From positions 1 to 32,313 of IMG/VR virus record IMGVR_UViG_3300008120_000179: a DNA stretch of 32,313 bases, one strand, 5' to 3'. A model generated the notes under the pieces. That model was given only the letters and a program-made list of their open reading frames with translations. It was not told the origin of the DNA and did no database searches. Below, in pieces: positions 14,278 through 19,872 of the stretch. This stretch comes from a virus. The translations under genes were made by a program, and so were the position numbers. Position 1 is the first letter of the stretch; the number at the start of each line of letters is the position of its first letter.

Positions 14278-14957
14278 GGCTTCCGTCCTTTCTCGGAGTA
14301 GTAAGCGCGGCAAAGTTCGTGGTACGCGTTCAGTTGCGCCTTGGCTTGCTCGCGTTCATTCCACGTCGCATAGTAGGCTGTGCGCTGATATGGTCGGCGG
14401 TCCTTTTTGGTGCCGCGCGTCGTGTGGTCGTCTACGCTCACACCGAAGGGCTTCAAACCCGTCGTTGGCTTGTCCTGCAAGATCAAACCGCGCTTGTGCA
14501 GGTTGTAGCCGCCCGTGCATTCATACAGCGCGATAATGGCAAGGGGGACCGTCTGCTTTGCAGAATCGAATAGGTCGCGCGGCAACTCTCCGCTCTGCAC
14601 GCGATCGCCCAAAACACCCAAGCGCTTATGCGGTCCCATGCGCCCACGTGACGAACGTCTGCGAGTTGCACGCGGGCCGCTTTCCACAATCTCAATAAGC
14701 GGTTTCCGGTTGCAGTCGATCTCTGCAAGGTCTGCGGAGAGCTTTGCAACTGCGGACTGCAATTCGGCTATCTGCGATTCGTGAAACTTCCGCGTCGCCT
14801 CTTCGCGGCCTTCGATCTGTGCAATGCGTAGACCGTACTTTGTCACCGCCTCGTGGTACACGTCCTGCTGCCTTCGCAGGTCCGCGATTTGCGACGTAAA
14901 CGACTCGCGTAGGCTCTCGACGCGCTCGTGACTAACTCCAAAGATCCCCATGTTCAT
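14274..14957 (-). CDS. Coiled-coil protein with basic C-terminal domain (unknown)
   Basis: I do not recognise this protein. The ATG at 14957 overlaps the nuclease gene stop (227 residues); a second ATG two codons later has better ribosome-binding-site spacing. Residues about 8-85 are a coiled coil (ESFTSQIADLRRQQDVYH through ELQSAVAKLSADLAEID). A basic linker (RATRRRSSRGRMGPHKR, about 97-113) follows, then a globular region with YECTGGYNLHKRGLIL and SVDDHTTRGTKK, ending in helices. The basic linker suggests DNA or RNA binding. It sits between recombination and small early genes. Confidence 0.65.
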   Translation of the reverse strand: MNMGIFGVSHERVESLRESFTSQIADLRRQQDVYHEAVTKYGLRIAQIEGREEATRKFHESQIAELQSAVAKLSADLAEIDCNRKPLIEIVESGPRATRRRSSRGRMGPHKRLGVLGDRVQSGELPRDLFDSAKQTVPLAIIALYECTGGYNLHKRGLILQDKPTTGLKPFGVSVDDHTTRGTKKDRRPYQRTAYYATWNEREQAKAQLNAYHELCRAYYSEKGRKP

Positions 14958-15238
14958 ACTCTCCCAATGATTGTGTTGATTAGCGCAATCGCATCCTCGC
15001 GTGTGCGCACTGTAAAATAGTTGCCTTTCCATGTCGACTGAAATGCCAGCTGATCCGGCGTATGCTTTGCCGTCCGTGTGCTTTTGATTTCGACTAGCAA
15101 CGTCCGCCCTGCATAGCCAACGACCAAATCGGGGAAGCCCTTTCCGACCGCTGACGTGATCGCTACCGATGCTCCGAGCTGCCGAAACGTGTTGACAATC
15201 TCGGTTTGGTTCGTGTCGATCTTGCGTGCGTACCTCAT
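14954..15238 (-). CDS. VRR-NUC domain nuclease
   Basis: This 94-residue protein overlaps genes on both sides by ATGA. It shows the PD-(D/E)xK motifs of the VRR-NUC family: KGFPDLVVGY with Asp37, and LLVEIKSTRTAKHTPDQ with Glu50 and Lys52, followed by the Gln in helix three. Stand-alone phage VRR-NUC proteins are nucleases thought to act on branched DNA such as Holliday junctions. It lies near the probable annealing protein and the Gp157-family gene, a usual recombination grouping. Confidence 0.9.
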   Translation of the reverse strand: MRYARKIDTNQTEIVNTFRQLGASVAITSAVGKGFPDLVVGYAGRTLLVEIKSTRTAKHTPDQLAFQSTWKGNYFTVRTREDAIALINTIIGRV

Positions 15239-15702
15239 GACAACGGGCACCGGGCGAGTTCGCCGTACACGTTCGTATATGAAGCTTTCATCTGATCTTG
15301 CCCTTTGGCGAACCGCTCTAAGGCGTACCGCAGGGGCACCGTAGCGGCGTGAACGGCTTTGCGGTGCCGTTCCTGTTCCGCTTTGCGCTGCATCTCTTCA
15401 CGTATGCGTACTTGTGCGGCCCGTGCCTCGGTGTCTTCGATCATCATATCCAGTATCACGCGCGACTTTGCCAGTTGACGGGCTGCTCTTCGTGCCGATG
15501 CGCTCATCGTCTTTGCTTCGGCCCGCGCCCAGTTGTACGACGCCATGTACACGGCGCGCGTCTGACCGGAACCCACTTCAACGGGGAAAGACTTTTGCCG
15601 GACGTCATCGCCGAACCTAACGACTGCCAGATATGCGCGCGTGATAATGCCCTGACGAATGGCCTTGATCTCGATTTCGGGTTCGTTACTGCCGAGCAAC
15701 AT
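15235..15702 (-). CDS. Hypothetical protein with helical C-terminus
   Basis: I do not recognise this protein. The ATG at 15702 has GGGAGG at ideal spacing inside the end of the preceding gene, giving 155 residues with a 17-base overlap. The first 50 residues alternate hydrophobic strands (IEIKAIRQGIITRAYLAVVRFG). The rest is long, charged helix, with many Arg, Ala and Glu (AARQLAKSRVILDM, IREEMQRKAEQERHRK), and is likely a coiled coil. It lies between the annealing protein and nuclease genes, so an accessory role in recombination is possible. Confidence 0.65.
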   Translation of the reverse strand: MLLGSNEPEIEIKAIRQGIITRAYLAVVRFGDDVRQKSFPVEVGSGQTRAVYMASYNWARAEAKTMSASARRAARQLAKSRVILDMMIEDTEARAAQVRIREEMQRKAEQERHRKAVHAATVPLRYALERFAKGQDQMKASYTNVYGELARCPLS

Positions 15703-16441
15703 ACTTGCCTCCCTTCCAAACCAACGCGAGGGCATTACTGCGAGCCGCTAGGGTGCCCTTCGTGGCGTCTGCAATGCGCGTAGGGGCCTTTTTCAGCTGC
15801 TTCACTATCTCGGTAAGGGTCTCGGCATCGTCGGCGCTCTCGATGGTGTCCAGCCACGTCTGCACGGTGTCGGCTTCGCTGTCGGTGAGCGGGGCTGTGA
15901 TGGCTTCACGTGGCACCTCTGTCGCTTCGACCTGATGCGCAGGTATAGATTCGGTTTCGGTTTCGTCCATCATGCCCAGACCGCAGACCGAAAGCACGGC
16001 GCGCCGCTTTGCTTTGGTGATCGCCTTTAGCATCGCGTTTGCCGCGGCGTCACCCTGGAGGCCATTGATCGGCACGGCTCCGACATCCTCCGACGATGAG
16101 CCGTCCGGCTTGGTTGCGCGCACGGTCACGACGTACAGACCGCCCAATACCTCACGGTTTACGATCTCCACTTTGAGCCGGTTCACGGCCGTAAGCTGAG
16201 CGGTCGCCGCCTTGTTCGCGTACAGAACGAGTTTGCCCTGCAACGTGATCATGTCGAACGGCTTTGTGTACGGGTCCAAACCGACGCGCTCGCAAACCAG
16301 CTTGTAGTATTCCACGCGCTGCGGCTCGGTGAGCTTCGATAGGTCCGAGTTCAGTACCAGCGACGTAAACATCGACGCGGCCTGCGTTGTGTCCATGGTC
16401 GTAGTGATCGCCTGTTGCGTTGTTGAAAGTGCGGTGCTCAT
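15686..16441 (-). CDS. Probable single-strand annealing protein (RecT-like)
   Basis: This 251-residue protein overlaps the gene before it by ATGA. Residues about 45-65 (YYKLVCERVGLDPYTKPFDMI) resemble the RecT-type segment 'l-C-x-x-L-G-L-x-P-x-t-x-P-f'. Further on, GKLVLYANKAATAQLTAVN, a beta region, and ANAMLKAITKAKRRAVLSVCGLGMMDETE (about 134-162) form a pattern seen in phage proteins predicted to be annealing recombinases. The C-terminal 80 residues are acidic then basic. Neighbours (Gp157-family and VRR-NUC) support recombination. I am fairly confident of the class, not of the exact family; Erf/Sak-type alternatives remain. Confidence 0.6.
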   Translation of the reverse strand: MSTALSTTQQAITTTMDTTQAASMFTSLVLNSDLSKLTEPQRVEYYKLVCERVGLDPYTKPFDMITLQGKLVLYANKAATAQLTAVNRLKVEIVNREVLGGLYVVTVRATKPDGSSSEDVGAVPINGLQGDAAANAMLKAITKAKRRAVLSVCGLGMMDETETESIPAHQVEATEVPREAITAPLTDSEADTVQTWLDTIESADDAETLTEIVKQLKKAPTRIADATKGTLAARSNALALVWKGGKYVARQ

Positions 16442-16635
16442 GGAACCACCTCGATTTCAGACACGAATACGTTGCTTTTTGCTGATTGCACGTGTTCGGC
16501 CAATGAATCGGCCTTGCTTTCAATCCATGCCGCAATCTCGCTTGCGACGCGGACGTCGTGAACCTCTCGGATAATCTGCGCGGCGGTATCGATCTGCCGG
16601 AGCTTGTAAAGGATCATGGCTTGTTCGGCGTTCAT
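16438..16635 (-). CDS. Small helical protein, downstream copy of a tandem duplication
   Basis: This 65-residue protein starts at 16635, overlapping the preceding stop by ATGA. The first 43 residues are nearly identical to the 57-residue protein encoded just upstream (Ala3 versus Thr3 is the only change); 126 bases of DNA differ at only four positions. After KAD this copy continues with SLAEHVQSAKSNV and EIEVVP, probably the original end. It is helical and soluble. Function unknown. Like the upstream copy it has no clear independent ribosome-binding site other than GGAGG at seven bases. Confidence 0.75.
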   Translation of the reverse strand: MNAEQAMILYKLRQIDTAAQIIREVHDVRVASEIAAWIESKADSLAEHVQSAKSNVFVSEIEVVP

Positions 16636-16845
16636 TTCACCTCCAAACGTGAACGTGTGATAAGGGCGCAACCTTCGTCGGCCTTGCTTTCAATCCATGC
16701 CGCAATCTCGCTTGCGACGCGGACGTCGTGAACCTCTCGGATAATCTGCGCGGCGGTATCAATCTGCCGCAGCTTGTATAGGATCATGGCTTGTTCGGTG
16801 TTCATTTTACCTCTAGACGGTTACGTGTGATAAGCGCGCACCCTT
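16462..16845 (-). repeat. 170-bp tandem duplication
   Basis: Bases about 16632-16845 reappear at a 170-base offset at about 16510-16675. The inner 126 bases (16680-16805 versus 16510-16635) differ at four positions. The 44 bases derived from the end of the Gp157 gene differ at about nine. The join occurs at a short shared CGAAGG, which suggests unequal crossing over or replication slippage. Confidence 0.9.
16632..16805 (-). CDS. Small helical protein, upstream copy with a Gp157-derived tail
   Basis: This 57-residue frame starts at 16805 with an ATGA overlap and ends with an ATGA overlap. Residues 1-43 match the neighbouring 65-residue protein, but the end (EGCALITRSRLEVK) is a copy of the last 14 residues of the Gp157-family protein (EGCALITRNRLEVK). 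It is therefore a hybrid made by a 170-bp tandem duplication whose unit begins in the end of the Gp157 gene. The frame is intact and coupled, so it is probably translated. Its function is unknown. Confidence 0.75.
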   Translation of the reverse strand: MNTEQAMILYKLRQIDTAAQIIREVHDVRVASEIAAWIESKADEGCALITRSRLEVK

Positions 16846-17356
16846 CGACGGGGACGCCGTTTTTGAGAGCGTCAGCAATGGCCTTCTTATCGATCGTCTC
16901 TTTCTCGACAACCTTCACGACGCGGTAATCTGCCGGGATGAGCGACTCATCGCGGACCTCCACGGCGGGCGGGTTCTTCCGGAGCTTCAAGGTCCAAAGG
17001 TCGGTCACGATCTCCGTGATTTCGGAATGCTGCATGTAGTGCATAATCGCGCTCTGCAACCGTTCGGCCCGGCGCTTTCGCATGTCGCGTAACGTCTGCA
17101 ACCTCTCGATTTCGTGGTCGATACCAACGACCGACATTTGCAGATCGGTGGCCCGCTCCATGAGCGCCACGGCATAGGCTTTGAAATCGTCGTACGATTC
17201 CTGCAACGCGAGTTCGCAATAGGCGATTACTTCCGGCTCGTCGGTGTGCATCATGGCGTCGATGAGCGCCATAACCCGATAGGCTGACGATGTGCGCTCT
17301 TTGATCGGTTCGGCGTGTTCGGTGAATACGAGCGGTTCGGCGGCTCTAGTTTCCAT
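16802..17356 (-). CDS. Gp157-family (siphovirus) protein
   Basis: This 184-residue protein matches the Siphovirus Gp157 family (PF05565). The central coiled coil contains GIDHEIERLQTLRDMRKRRAERL (about 78-100), followed by WTLKLRKNPPAVEV, the conserved 'l-R-K-N-P-P-x-v', then LIPADYRVVKVVEKETIDKKAIADALKNG, and a C-terminus VEGCALITRNRLEVK. The family has been linked to phage resistance in Streptococcus, but its molecular job is unknown; it usually sits beside recombination genes, as here. Its last 14 codons have been copied into the next gene. Confidence 0.9.
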   Translation of the reverse strand: METRAAEPLVFTEHAEPIKERTSSAYRVMALIDAMMHTDEPEVIAYCELALQESYDDFKAYAVALMERATDLQMSVVGIDHEIERLQTLRDMRKRRAERLQSAIMHYMQHSEITEIVTDLWTLKLRKNPPAVEVRDESLIPADYRVVKVVEKETIDKKAIADALKNGVPVEGCALITRNRLEVK

Positions 17357-17549
17357 CGGCGCCCCCGTCGGCTATGGTCTTCAAAATGCAGTACCGAATC
17401 ATTGACGATACTGACCGGTCGGCGGCCTGCGCGCTCTCCAGAAGTTGCGCGTACAGATGCTCGGTCATGGTCACGGCAACGTATCGCGAGTTCTTGCGAC
17501 GTGCCTTTGGTTTCGGCGTCAACGCGGACGCCGGCGGTAGTTGGGTCAT
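17346..17549 (-). CDS. Ribbon-helix-helix DNA-binding protein
   Basis: This 67-residue protein starts at 17549 with a strong AAGGAGAGG ribosome-binding site and overlaps the next gene by 11 bases. A basic N-terminal arm (KPKARRKN, 13-20) leads to a strand RYVAVTM (22-28), a helix EHLYAQLLESAQAADR and a second helix SVSSMIRYCILKTIAD, the Arc/MetJ/CopG fold. Such proteins dimerise and bind operators through the strand. It is the clearest transcription regulator in the genome. The operator is not known; the palindrome near the early promoter is one possibility. Confidence 0.8.
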   Translation of the reverse strand: MTQLPPASALTPKPKARRKNSRYVAVTMTEHLYAQLLESAQAADRSVSSMIRYCILKTIADGGADGN

Positions 17550-17579
17550 AGGACCTCTCCTTGTTGGTGATTCGGCGCG

Positions 17580-17810
17580 CTAACGTAGCACGCCATGAAA
17601 TGTAACTGTCGGCTGAATGATGGGGTCCGGCGTGGATGCCAGGCCATAGGCGGCCACGATGACGAAGAGGGCGATCGCGATTGCTGCAACGGCGATGCCG
17701 CCGGCCTGACGTTCGGCGTCTGGGTTCTTCCCAATGACAGCCGGAGCGATACGAACGAACAACTTGCCGCGCTCATCACGGCGCGCGCTGATCTCAAGAC
17801 CTATGAACAT
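17580..17810 (-). CDS. Single-pass membrane protein
   Basis: This 76-residue protein begins inside the end of its upstream neighbour (17-base overlap). It has a basic N-terminus (ISARRDERGKLFVRIA), then a strongly hydrophobic helix at about residues 38-58 (IAVAAIAIALFVIVAAYGLA), followed by a polar C-terminus. The positive-inside rule puts the N-terminus in the cytoplasm. Early expression and a single membrane helix suit a superinfection-exclusion or host-takeover role, but there is no direct evidence. Confidence 0.65.
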   Translation of the reverse strand: MFIGLEISARRDERGKLFVRIAPAVIGKNPDAERQAGGIAVAAIAIALFVIVAAYGLASTPDPIIQPTVTFHGVLR

Positions 17811-18117
17811 TAACGCCTCCGTTGGTAGGGTCGATGCAAGTCCAGCACCAACCGCTCGTAGTGATCGCTTTTTTGCCCGTGGCGATCATGCCGGCTATCA
17901 TCTGGGTTGCTACCTCTATGCCGTACAACTCGCACAATTCGGTCTCTGCATCGGCAACGTCCATTTTCCAAAACAGGCTAACTTCCCTATCCCATCGCCA
18001 TTTCCAAACCTGCAACGTCCCCGCGGCGTATTGCGCCCGGCGCATGGCCTCCGGAATGGTTGCGCCCGTCCCTGTGAACGTGCCGTCGGCGGTCGTGGTT
18101 GTGGCTGTGTGTTTCAT
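17794..18117 (-). CDS. Hypothetical early protein
   Basis: The start at 18117 is preceded by GGGAG with a CA-repeat, so this is a 107-residue protein; longer frames upstream would cross the terminator hairpin. It begins with a Thr-rich segment and continues with ATIPEAMRRAQYAAG and a Trp-rich stretch (VWKWRWDREVSLFW). The second half has helices and a Trp/Cys end (SGWCWTCIDPTNGG). It is not recognised. It comes directly after the attenuator-like terminator, so its expression depends on readthrough or partial termination. Confidence 0.65.
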   Translation of the reverse strand: MKHTATTTTADGTFTGTGATIPEAMRRAQYAAGTLQVWKWRWDREVSLFWKMDVADAETELCELYGIEVATQMIAGMIATGKKAITTSGWCWTCIDPTNGGVNVHRS

Positions 18118-18140
18118 CTGTCTACTCCCGTGTGTGTGTG
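18118..18140 (-). promoter_or_regulatory. CA-repeat leader and GGGAG ribosome-binding site
   Basis: Between the terminator hairpin and the ATG at 18117 the minus strand reads a (CA) run at 18130-18140, then CGGGAG and a short spacer. It closely matches the leader of the first gene. Confidence 0.5.
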
Positions 18141-18168
18141 AAAAAAGTCGCGCGTTGTGCAGACGCGC
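18141..18168 (-). terminator. Rho-independent terminator/attenuator after first early gene
   Basis: The minus strand folds into a 6-bp stem (GCGCGT pairing with ACGCGC) with a seven-base loop, followed after GAC by six T residues (18141-18146). It lies 14 bases after the stop of the 53-residue gene and before the rest of the early operon, with no new promoter visible behind it. It therefore probably acts as an attenuator. Confidence 0.75.
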
Positions 18169-18182
18169 CCCTGCGGACGGTG

Positions 18183-18344
18183 TTAGGATGCGACCTCGAT
18201 GATCTCCATGTCCTCTGCAGGGTATCCGCATACATCGACCAGCGACTGCATCGCGGCTTGGGCCTCTGCTAGGCTATCGAATGAGCCGCTCGGCTCGTCG
18301 TATGATCCCCGTGCGGTGCGCGTGCGGATGATGAAATGTGCCAT
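18183..18344 (-). CDS. First early gene: 53-residue hypothetical protein
   Basis: The start at 18344 is preceded by GGGAG at good spacing and by a CA repeat; upstream frame codons simply translate the repeat. The small protein starts MAHFIIRTRTARGSY and ends with an acidic helix and strand (LAEAQAAMQSLVDVCGY, then EDMEIIEVAS). It is not recognised. It is the first gene after the main promoter and has its own terminator, so it may be made in large amounts from a short transcript. An early host-interaction or regulatory role is plausible but unproved. Confidence 0.65.
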   Translation of the reverse strand: MAHFIIRTRTARGSYDEPSGSFDSLAEAQAAMQSLVDVCGYPAEDMEIIEVAS

Positions 18345-18371
18345 GTCTGTGCTCCCGTGTGTGTGTGTGTG
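18345..18371 (-). promoter_or_regulatory. CA-repeat leader before the first gene
   Basis: A (CA)7 run at 18357-18371 (minus strand) is followed by CGGGAG and an eight-base spacer to the ATG at 18344. It is unstructured sequence in the 5' leader, likely to keep the ribosome-binding site open. Confidence 0.5.
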
Positions 18372-18386
18372 AATTAATGACTCACA

Positions 18387-18414
18387 AATATAAGAGCATT
18401 TCAAACAATGTCAA
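18387..18414 (-). promoter_or_regulatory. Main early promoter
   Basis: In the one clearly AT-rich patch of the genome, the minus strand has a perfect -35 TTGACA (18414-18409) and, 16 bases on, TATATT (18392-18387). The same bases read TATATTTG, which also matches the TAnnTTTG element of Bacteroidota promoters, but the widespread Shine-Dalgarno use favours an ordinary sigma-70 reading. An imperfect 17-base palindrome at 18369-18385 overlaps the expected start and could be an operator. Confidence 0.75.
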
Positions 18415-18453
18415 CACAAAAAACGTAAAAAGAGAAAATATTTTTTCACCCAT

Positions 18454-18488
18454 AAAAAACCCCATCCGGTCACACATACCAGACGGGG
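18454..18488 (-). terminator. Rho-independent terminator of the late/tail operon
   Basis: On the minus strand CCCCGTCTGG pairs with CCGGATGGGG (10-bp stem with two G-U pairs) around a nine-base loop, followed directly by six T residues at 18459-18454. It comes about 50 bases after the stop of the last tail gene and just before the early promoter. Confidence 0.9.
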
Positions 18489-18535
18489 CCACACTTCATA
18501 GAGGGGAGTACTCTACGCCATGCAATATACGATTT

Positions 18536-19072
18536 TTACGGCAGCACCGTAGCGATCTCTGTGAACACCCGTACCCGCGCTTCGGCGCCCGATGCGTAGC
18601 TGATGGTGCTTGCGTCGTTTGACACGAATGCGAGTAGAAGGTTCTGCGCAGTGGCGGCCGTGGTCTGACGTATGTAACGGTTCGGGTTGATCGTCGCCGT
18701 CCATACCTCGTCCCTAGTGCGTTTGTAGTCGGCCGCTGCGATCTCGAATTGCGCGATGAGATACGCGAGGTCTGGATTGAATGCCGCGCCGCCCGCAGGC
18801 GATACCGTAGCCCCTGCGCCGAACATGTACACGATCAGCGGATGCTTCTTGATGTTCGCACTCGACGATGCAGTCTCTTCGAAATCGATTTGCCGGACGA
18901 TAGCGTGCTGATTGGTTGCGGTCATGTTCCGCACGGTGACCAGCCCCGCCAGGATAGGCCAGTAGCGCGATAGGTTCGACGTTAGCAGTGAAACTCCGAC
19001 GTCCTGCCAGCCGTTGGTGGCGGGGTCGGTGAGGATGTTCGCCGCTATCGGCGTGTTTGGTAGGCAGGACAT
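18536..19072 (-). CDS. Last gene of the tail module (unknown structural protein)
   Basis: The start at 19072 has an AAAAGG ribosome-binding site and gives 178 residues; longer frames would overlap the previous gene. Composition is that of a virion protein, rich in Ala, Thr, Asn and with few charges. Segments such as LSRYWPILAGLVTVRN, HPLIVYMFGAG, and FNPDLAYLIAQFEIAAADYKR are visible, with a beta-like C-terminus. Position as the last gene of the tail-tip group suggests a fibre, chaperone or receptor-binding accessory. No known motif is seen. Confidence 0.6.
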   Translation of the reverse strand: MSCLPNTPIAANILTDPATNGWQDVGVSLLTSNLSRYWPILAGLVTVRNMTATNQHAIVRQIDFEETASSSANIKKHPLIVYMFGAGATVSPAGGAAFNPDLAYLIAQFEIAAADYKRTRDEVWTATINPNRYIRQTTAATAQNLLLAFVSNDASTISYASGAEARVRVFTEIATVLP

Positions 19073-19083
19073 TGTAAACCTTT

Positions 19084-19872
19084 TTAGATTGTGTTGTCGA
19101 AGATGTTTCCTCTGATGGCCGCGTTCTCCGTCTCGGGGCTGCATCGCACACGCGCGCCGTTGACATACGCATAGTACTGCGATTCGGTTGCCTGACCTGA
19201 TGACGACCCCGAACCACGGCGAAGCATAATCGCCACACGCACACGATCGCCCGTAGCCAGTGGCACAAGCGCCGTGCCTTGCAGGATGATCTCGTCGAGG
19301 TGCGACTTGTCTGTGTAGTGGGCGTTCATCATGTCGATGTACCGATACACAGCGTTGTTCTTCAAAATCGCCAGCCGCGCCTCTTCGACGCCGCCTGAGG
19401 TGCCGATGCGCAGACCAACGAAAGCGGATACTAGCCACACGCCCGCGTTATCCGCAGTGGCGTAAAACGACCATTGATTCGCTACGTTCTCGGTGCTGAT
19501 GGATCGCACGACTTCGTTGGGCAATTTTATTACGTTCGTAGCCCCGTTGGGGTTCGCGTCGGCAGCCCAATCGAAAAGGGTGTCGGTTCCGCTATCCCAC
19601 TCGAAAGCGTAATGCCAGTCCGATGCGTGATGCTTCGCCCTGCGTTCGGCGTTGGCCATTGCGGCCATGGTGGCGCGTGTGGTTTCTTCGGCAGCTCTGA
19701 CATTGATGGTGATATTGGAGCCGAACCGGTACTGATTCGTCACGAAGGTTTGATATGTGACGTTGCCCGTTGCGCCGTCACCACCTACGACGGTTGCACC
19801 TTCGCGGCGGTTCTCAAAGGCCAGCGAAGCGGGCGCAACTTTAGAGCGTCTGATAGGGTCGTTGATTGGCAT
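19084..19872 (-). CDS. Tail fibre/receptor-binding candidate with C1q/TNF-like domain
   Basis: This 262-residue protein begins directly after the preceding stop. The N-terminal third holds linker and strand sequence (YQTFVTNQYRFGSNITI). Residues about 130-250 look like a C1q/TNF-type jelly roll: WSFYATADNAGVWLVSAFVGL, ARLAILKNNAVYRYIDM, ILQGTALVPLATGDRVRVAIMLRR, then YYAYVNGARV. Such trimeric domains often form the receptor-binding tips of phage fibres. Position near the end of the tail operon supports this. The fold is inferred from pattern; the host receptor is unknown. Confidence 0.7.
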   Translation of the reverse strand: MPINDPIRRSKVAPASLAFENRREGATVVGGDGATGNVTYQTFVTNQYRFGSNITINVRAAEETTRATMAAMANAERRAKHHASDWHYAFEWDSGTDTLFDWAADANPNGATNVIKLPNEVVRSISTENVANQWSFYATADNAGVWLVSAFVGLRIGTSGGVEEARLAILKNNAVYRYIDMMNAHYTDKSHLDEIILQGTALVPLATGDRVRVAIMLRRGSGSSSGQATESQYYAYVNGARVRCSPETENAAIRGNIFDNTI

